Assembly: GCA_003133265.1 (NCBI GenBank)
Contig: PKWQ01000041.1
Location: 1 to 18,594, forward strand
Origin: Acetobacteraceae bacterium
GTDB taxonomy: Bacteria > Pseudomonadota > Alphaproteobacteria > Acetobacterales > Acetobacteraceae
Length of the DNA: 18,594 bases
Reading direction: 5' to 3'
The position numbers were made by a program, and so were the translations under genes. The notes beneath the pieces are model-generated. The model did not search any database. It saw only the letters and a list, made by a program, of their open reading frames with translations, and was not told the origin of the DNA. Of this stretch, positions 14,631 to 18,594 are shown piece after piece. The first letter of the stretch is position 1, and each line of letters begins with the position of its first letter.

Positions 14631-14749
14631 CCCGAATGCGGTTGCCGTGGAATTTTCCGCCGCCGAACCGGTTTTCCCGGTTTCTTTGCCGTGACGCGGC
14701 ATCTACGCTCGCCCAAGCGCGCAATTCACCAACCGAGACGGAGCAACCT

Positions 14750-14950
14750 ATGGTCGATGCACAGCTTGTCGCAGCCCAGCTTGTCGCCGTGTTGGCCCGC
14801 GCGGCGGGCCTGGAGAAGGCGCTGGCCGAATTCCCCGAGGATGTCGCCGCCGCCGCCGAACAGGGGCTCGGCAATGCCGGCCGCATCGCCTACCCGACCG
14901 ATCCCGCCGCCGAACCCTGGCCGCCGATGCGTCCGGGGGTCGGGCTGTGA
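14750..14950 (+). CDS. AtzG-like small protein (DUF4089 type), partner of the downstream amidase
   Basis: This 66-residue acidic, Ala-rich protein begins MVDAQLVAAQLVAVLARAAG. It contains two short helices and ends in PAAEPWPPMRPGVGL. Size, position directly before an AtzE-like amidase, and the terminal proline-rich stretch match the AtzG/DUF4089 family. In the cyanuric-acid pathway of Pseudomonas sp. ADP, AtzG is a GatC-like subunit required for the 1-carboxybiuret hydrolase AtzE. GGAG precedes the ATG by 8 bases. Its stop overlaps the amidase GTG start (GTGA, 14947-14950), which argues for coupled synthesis of a stoichiometric complex. A longer in-frame reading upstream exists but crosses the structured RNA region and has no supporting ribosome site. 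Confidence 0.82.
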   Translation: MVDAQLVAAQLVAVLARAAGLEKALAEFPEDVAAAAEQGLGNAGRIAYPTDPAAEPWPPMRPGVGL

Positions 14951-16344
14951 GTGGCGATCTGCACTGGCTCACCGCCACCGAGGCGTCGCGCGCCTTCGCC
15001 GCCAAGCGCCTGTCTCCGGTCGAACTCACCGAGGCGCTGCTGGCGCGCATCGCCCGGCTCGACCCCAAGGTCAACGCCTTCATCCGCCTGGACGCCGAGG
15101 CCGCCCGCGCCGCCGCCCGCGCGGCGGAGGCGGAGATTACCGCCGGGCGCATCCGTGGCCCGCTGCACGGCGTCCCGGTCGGCATCAAGGACATCATCGA
15201 CGTCGCCGGCCTGCCGACCACCGGCCATTCCAAGATCCTGGTCGACAATATCGCCAGCGCCGATGCGGTCGTGGTCGCCAAGCTGCGCCAAGCCGGCGCC
15301 ATCGTGCTGGGCAAGCTGTCCACGCATGAATTCGCCATCGGCGGCCCGAGCTTCGATCTGCCGTTCCCCCCGGCGCGCAATCCCTGGAACACCGACCATC
15401 ATCCCGGCGGCTCCTCCTCCGGCGCCGGCGCGGGCCTCGCCGCTGGCTTCTTTCCCCTCGCGCTGGGCACCGACACCGGCGGCTCGGTCCGCAACCCCGC
15501 CAGCGCCAACGGCATCGTCGGGCTGAAGCCGACCTACGGCCTGGTGTCGCGCCGTGGCGTGTTTCCGCTGTCCTACACGTTGGACCATGTCGGCCCGATG
15601 ACCCGCTCGGTCGCCGACAACGCCCTGCTGCTGGATGCCATCGCCGGCCACGATCCCGCCGACCCCGGCAGCGCGCCCAGTTCCGCGCGCTATTTCGGCC
15701 GGCTGCTGGATCGCGGGGTGAACGAACTGCGGATCGGCTTCGTGCGCCATTTCCACGAGACCGACATCCCCGCCACGCCAGAGGTCACCGCCGCGCTGGA
15801 AGACGCGGCGCGCATCCTGCAAGCCGAGGGCGCGCTGGTCTCCACCATCACTTTGCCCTCGCTGAACGAGTTCGCGGCGGTGAACCGGGTGATCCTGGGC
15901 AGCGAGGCATGGTCGGTCCATGCGCCGTGGCTGCGCAGCCGCCCGGGCGACTACGGCCAGCTCGCCCGCCGCCGTCTGATGTCGGGCGCGTTCATCCCGG
16001 CCGGGGACTATGTCGGCGCGCAACGCCGCCGCCTGCAGATGATCGCGGCGGTGGAGGAGGTTTTCCGGGATGTCGACGTGCTGATCTGCGCCAGTTCGAT
16101 GGACCCATCCAGCCGCATCGAGGATGCGGTGGAGACCGCGCGCACCTATCCGCGCCAGGCCCGCACGCCGTTCAACGTGACCGGTCATCCGGCGCTGGCG
16201 ATGATGGCCGGCCTGTCCCCGCTGGGTCTGCCGCTGTCGGTGCAGTTCGTCGGCCGCTATTTCGAGGACGCCACGGTACTGCGCGTGGCCGCCGCGTATG
16301 AGCGCGCGGCTGGGTGGCAGAAGAGGCATCCGCCGATCGGATAG
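14947..16344 (+). CDS. Amidase signature enzyme, AtzE-like
   Basis: This 465-residue amidase has the Ser-cisSer-Lys triad: Lys81 in GVPVGIKDIIDV, cis-Ser156 in the PGGSSSGAGAG loop, and nucleophile Ser180 in GTDTGGSVRNPAS. The Lys81-Ser156-Ser180 spacing equals that of GatA. The presence of an AtzG-like partner points to the AtzE subgroup (1-carboxybiuret amidohydrolase) rather than GatA of the amidotransferase. No cyanuric-acid hydrolase (AtzD), allophanate hydrolase (AtzF/AtzH) or urea carboxylase lies nearby, so the substrate is open. Translation starts at GTG 14947, overlapping the upstream stop. A degenerate copy of its last ~18 codons lies 1.6 kb downstream. Confidence 0.88.
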   Translation: MSGDLHWLTATEASRAFAAKRLSPVELTEALLARIARLDPKVNAFIRLDAEAARAAARAAEAEITAGRIRGPLHGVPVGIKDIIDVAGLPTTGHSKILVDNIASADAVVVAKLRQAGAIVLGKLSTHEFAIGGPSFDLPFPPARNPWNTDHHPGGSSSGAGAGLAAGFFPLALGTDTGGSVRNPASANGIVGLKPTYGLVSRRGVFPLSYTLDHVGPMTRSVADNALLLDAIAGHDPADPGSAPSSARYFGRLLDRGVNELRIGFVRHFHETDIPATPEVTAALEDAARILQAEGALVSTITLPSLNEFAAVNRVILGSEAWSVHAPWLRSRPGDYGQLARRRLMSGAFIPAGDYVGAQRRRLQMIAAVEEVFRDVDVLICASSMDPSSRIEDAVETARTYPRQARTPFNVTGHPALAMMAGLSPLGLPLSVQFVGRYFEDATVLRVAAAYERAAGWQKRHPPIG

Positions 16345-16518
16345 AGCCGCAACCCCGCCCCCTGGCGTCTGCCCATTTCCCCCGGCACGCTACTCGCCCA
16401 AGGAAGCAGCCAGGAGAACGGAAGATACGCATCCATAATCTCTGCTTAACCGCGCGGGGTTGCAATCTGGCAAAATAGCATGGACAGTCCGACATCGAAC
16501 TTATTTTGGTGGAAAAAT

Positions 16519-17097
16519 ATGCCCGTCGGTCGCCCCGCACTTCCCATCCGAGTATTTGCATTGTTCACCATGGGTCTCTTGACAGCTTGCAACCCGCCGC
16601 AGCCGCTGAATTTCTCTGTACAAAATGTACAGGCTAGTCCGGTTTCGCTTGATGCTGACCTACGAGGAATTACGGTGACGACCGGCGCTCCAAACGAAAG
16701 AACGGGCAATCTCCCCCCAGAAGTAGCCACCGTGACGAATGTCTGGAAGGAAGCGACTCAGGAGGCGCTGGCACGCGCCGCAATTTTTGACGATGACAGC
16801 CACCGCCACGTAAACCTAGAAGTCAAGATATTGAAATTTGATGCGCCCGGGGCGGGAATCACTTTCCCGACCGATACCGATGCCAGTTATACGATTGTCG
16901 ACCGGGCAACAGGAGCCGTAATTTTTTCTCAGTTGATCTCCGCTCAAGGCACAACACCGATGGATTTCGCCTTTGTCGGGGCGATCCGCCAGCGAGAGTC
17001 GATTAATCGATCCGTGCAAAACAACATCGCTGCGTTCATAGACGCGTTAGAGCACAATCCTGCCGCTGTCTCTCGTATCAAGCGTCTGACATCGTAG
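16519..17097 (+). CDS. Predicted lipoprotein of unknown function
   Basis: This 192-residue product from ATG 16519 has a signal peptide with hydrophobic core RVFALFTMGLLTAC and lipobox LTAC (Cys24), so it should be a membrane-attached lipoprotein. An in-frame ATG 39 bases earlier is less likely because it would bury the signal peptide, and GGTGG lies just before 16519. The mature part has alternating strands and helices, with ATVTNVWKEATQEALARAAIF, then YTIVDRATGAVIFSQ and a C-terminal helix NRSVQNNIAAFIDALEHN. This layout loosely recalls YajG-like or LptE-like lipoproteins, but I cannot assign a family. GC content is near 53% in the one 60-base stretch counted, below the surrounding genes. 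It is the first of two genes in a compositionally distinct patch. Confidence 0.7.
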   Translation: MPVGRPALPIRVFALFTMGLLTACNPPQPLNFSVQNVQASPVSLDADLRGITVTTGAPNERTGNLPPEVATVTNVWKEATQEALARAAIFDDDSHRHVNLEVKILKFDAPGAGITFPTDTDASYTIVDRATGAVIFSQLISAQGTTPMDFAFVGAIRQRESINRSVQNNIAAFIDALEHNPAAVSRIKRLTS

Positions 17098-17227
17098 AGT
17101 GCACCCCAGCGGTAATCGTCTCACCGATTCGATGTAGTCATCGCTTTTGGAACCAGTTGCAAAGATGCCCCAAGCCCGAATCACCCGGCCCCATCAACGA
17201 CGCACAAAGGCCGATAATGGCCAGAAA

Positions 17228-17830
17228 GTGTATAATCGGTGTCTACGTGCCAGCCGAACGGCGATGTTCAGCTTCCTGTTTGTCTCCCTCGCAAATCACA
17301 TCGGGTTTGCGCAGCCATTTGGTATCGCAGAAGGGACGCCAACAGATAAACTAATGGTATTGAAAGAACTTGCGCCATTTGCCTATTTTATAACTCCTAA
17401 GAATTCTCATCCAGATATTGAATCATATTCGGTCATTTCGACACCAGAACATGGCGTTTGTGCTGTTCTCGGCTATGGTTTCACGCTTAACAATGATGCG
17501 TACGGAACTCGTGTCCGTGACGTTTTTAAGAAAATAACAGGCCAATTATCGGATAAATATGGAAATTCGAAATCGTATGACTTTTTGAATTTCGGCTCGA
17601 TTTGGAATGACCCAAAATATTGGGCAATGTCACTCCATAAAAATGAGAGGCATTACAGCAGGTTTTGGGATAAGGAAGAAAAAAGCACTCTACAAAATGG
17701 AATCGAAAGTATTGCACTATCAGCAAACTCTCTCGGATCTGACAGCACCTATATAGTGATTCGCTTTGAATACGATAACATTGCGAAGTGTCGGGCTAAG
17801 ATGGAATCGGTGGGTTCAGGGGCACTTTAA
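17228..17830 (+). CDS. Predicted secreted protein of unknown function in low-GC DNA
   Basis: The product, about 200 residues, is not one I recognise. From the GTG at 17228 it has arginines, then a hydrophobic stretch MFSFLFVSLANHIGFA and a likely cleavage before QPFGIAEG, suggesting export. The start is uncertain: ATG 17264 would remove the positive n-region, while ATG 17165 or TTG 17147 would lengthen it. None has a good ribosome site. The mature part includes GVCAVLGYGFTLNNDAYGTRVRDVFKKI and a final segment STYIVIRFEYDNIAKCRAKM with one Cys in each. Composition is strikingly AT-rich (19 and 18 G+C in two 60-base stretches counted), unlike the ~70% flanks, implying recent acquisition. Confidence 0.65.
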   Translation: MYNRCLRASRTAMFSFLFVSLANHIGFAQPFGIAEGTPTDKLMVLKELAPFAYFITPKNSHPDIESYSVISTPEHGVCAVLGYGFTLNNDAYGTRVRDVFKKITGQLSDKYGNSKSYDFLNFGSIWNDPKYWAMSLHKNERHYSRFWDKEEKSTLQNGIESIALSANSLGSDSTYIVIRFEYDNIAKCRAKMESVGSGAL

Positions 17831-18186
17831 TAGGAAGATCGGTCCTAGCGCGATCACTCCCAGCAGTTCTCTCTCTGAATTTTGCCGGACCGGGGGCCAT
17901 CCTTCACGGGTCGCCGCCGCCTACGAACGCGTGGCTGGGTAGCACAAGAAGCATCCGCCGATTTAGCGGGGGAAACCCGACGGATGGCACCCAATGAGAT
18001 ATTGCTGCCGTTGACGTGATTGGGCGACGCCGCACTCTTGCGCCATACTTACCTCGCCCCAGCGGCCCATCGCTGGCCGAAAAATCGGGGGCGGTCGAAA
18101 AACAGATGTGCCCTTCCACGCGGAAGGGCTGCGATCTCGTAAGCCTTGTGGTCCGGATGAGGCACGAGCGGCAACGGGGGCAAACA
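17831..18186. other. Gap of 356 bases with an amidase remnant and three adjacent hairpins
   Basis: No intact gene is supported here. It contains the decayed amidase 3' end at about 17915-17968 (listed separately). It also has three consecutive short inverted repeats: CCAGCG/CGCTGG (18059-18076), CCGA/TCGG with an AAAA loop (18077-18088), and GCCCTTCC/GGAAGGGC with loop ACGC (18110-18129). None is followed by a T-run. GGGGG lies 7 bases before the ATG at 18187. Open frames across it on the minus strand have no recognisable protein features. Confidence 0.6.
17915..17968 (+). pseudogene. Remnant of an amidase 3' end
   Basis: In one frame this segment reads VAAAYERVAG, a TAG stop, then HKKHPPI and a second TAG. 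The AtzE-like amidase upstream ends VAAAYERAAGWQKRHPPIG. Over 54 aligned bases I count nine differences, about half of them synonymous third-position changes. The Trp codon has become TAG. Similarity fades just upstream. The pattern fits the tail of a paralogous amidase that diverged under selection and later decayed, leaving only its 3' end beside the low-GC patch. Confidence 0.75.
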
Positions 18187-18594
18187 ATGAGTGCGTTCAT
18201 ACGACGTTGCTTCATGCGCGCCAGCATCCTCGGCATGCTCGCCTTTGCATCAACGGCGGCCCTTGCCGGGCCAGCGGAAGATGCGCATAGCGCGATCGCC
18301 CAATGGTCGGCGGCTTACACCTCAAACGACCCAGAGGCGATCGTTGGCAATTACTGGCCCGACGCCATTTTGCTGGGTACTGTCAGCCCGGTCATCTCTA
18401 TCGGAACCGATGCGATCCGAACCTATTTTTCGGCCGTCAAGGGCAGCGGCAATCGGAACGATATCGGCGAGACACATACCATCGTGCTGGACGACAACGC
18501 CGTGGTCCTCACCGGCTTCTACCTGTTCACCCGCACGGTCGATGGCAAGCCGGTGCCGGGACCGTCGCGGTTCACGATGCTGGTGACCCGCCGC
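18187..18594 (+). CDS. Secreted SnoaL/DUF4440-like protein, C-terminus beyond the window
   Basis: The 136 codons visible run off the right edge without a stop. The product has a signal peptide (RRCFMRASILGMLAFASTAALA, cleavage likely after residue 27), so it is probably periplasmic. The mature part begins AEDAHSAIAQWSAAYTSNDPEAIVGNYWPDAILLG and continues with VSPVISIGTDAIRTYF and a VVLTGFYLFTRTVDG strand. This is the cone-shaped alpha+beta fold seen in SnoaL-like and DUF4440/SgcJ proteins. Such domains vary widely in function, so none is assigned. GGGGG precedes the ATG by 7 bases; Met10 is an alternative start. GC content returns to the window norm here. Confidence 0.82.
   Translation, partial: MSAFIRRCFMRASILGMLAFASTAALAGPAEDAHSAIAQWSAAYTSNDPEAIVGNYWPDAILLGTVSPVISIGTDAIRTYFSAVKGSGNRNDIGETHTIVLDDNAVVLTGFYLFTRTVDGKPVPGPSRFTMLVTRR

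Larger units (their letters stand above)
14409..14749. promoter_or_regulatory. Divergent intergenic region between the CoA-transferase and the amidase pair
   Basis: This 341-base gap holds no credible protein-coding gene. Its left part (14409-14500) should carry the minus-strand CoA-transferase promoter; GGAG lies just before that start. The centre (about 14509-14630) holds three stem-loops ending in an intrinsic terminator, listed separately. The right part (14631-14749) precedes the AtzG-like gene and includes a weak hairpin AACCGG/CCGGTT (14666-14682) followed by TCTTT. It also holds the ribosome-binding site GGAG 8 bases before the ATG at 14750. No clear -35/-10 pair was recognised in the last 120 bases. 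Confidence 0.6.

Noticed and set aside
14411..14749. Extension of the AtzG-like reading frame upstream to an ATG at 14411
   Set aside because: It would read through the terminator hairpin and the anti-SD region, has an unrelated Arg-rich composition, and lacks a ribosome site. The ATG at 14750 has GGAG and gives a family-sized protein.
17904..18236. A 110-codon minus-strand open frame across the gap
   Set aside because: It overlaps the amidase remnant and the start of the SnoaL-like gene. It is Arg/Pro-rich without motifs and has no ribosome site noticed.

Overview
The window reads as chromosomal DNA of a GC-rich alphaproteobacterium, most likely in or near the Rhodospirillales/Acetobacteraceae. 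The signs are a GcrA cell-cycle regulator, a ctaC-ctaD-ctaB-(small membrane protein)-ctaG oxidase cluster, a PmtA-type phospholipid methyltransferase, and dnaB-alr-radA synteny. This placement is inferred from gene content and is not tested by phylogeny. Almost all genes from 1 to 14408 lie on the minus strand. From 14750 to the end they lie on the plus strand.

Layout, right to left for the minus-strand block. A CaiB/BaiF-type CoA-transferase (14408-13212) is followed by a CHAP-domain lipoprotein, a TatA-type translocase subunit, a short acetamidase/formamidase family protein, GcrA, a cold-shock protein and a PmtA-like methyltransferase. Next comes the cytochrome c oxidase operon: subunit II, subunit I, heme O synthase, a 49-residue single-pass membrane protein and the CtaG copper chaperone. 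A perfect Fnr/FixK-type palindrome sits 65 bases upstream of it, and no subunit III gene follows. A tightly overlapping run, dnaB-alr-mlaE-mlaF, comes next, and then the start of radA at the left edge.

The plus-strand block starts with a 66-residue AtzG-like protein overlapped by an AtzE-like amidase (GTGA overlap). A patch of much lower GC content follows, carrying a lipoprotein and a secreted protein of unknown function. After it lies a decayed copy of an amidase 3' end, then a SnoaL-like secreted protein cut by the window edge.

The strongest unexplained signal is in the divergent gap between the CoA-transferase and the amidase pair (14409-14749). On the plus strand, three consecutive stem-loops end in a textbook intrinsic terminator, with an exposed anti-Shine-Dalgarno CCTCCC between the first two. 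This looks like an unannotated ~120-nt small RNA or an attenuating leader of the amidase operon. Other points of interest are the amidase remnant flanking the low-GC patch, a structured GANTC-containing gcrA upstream region, and a cox operon without ctaE. No tRNA, rRNA, CRISPR array, transposase or integrase was found.
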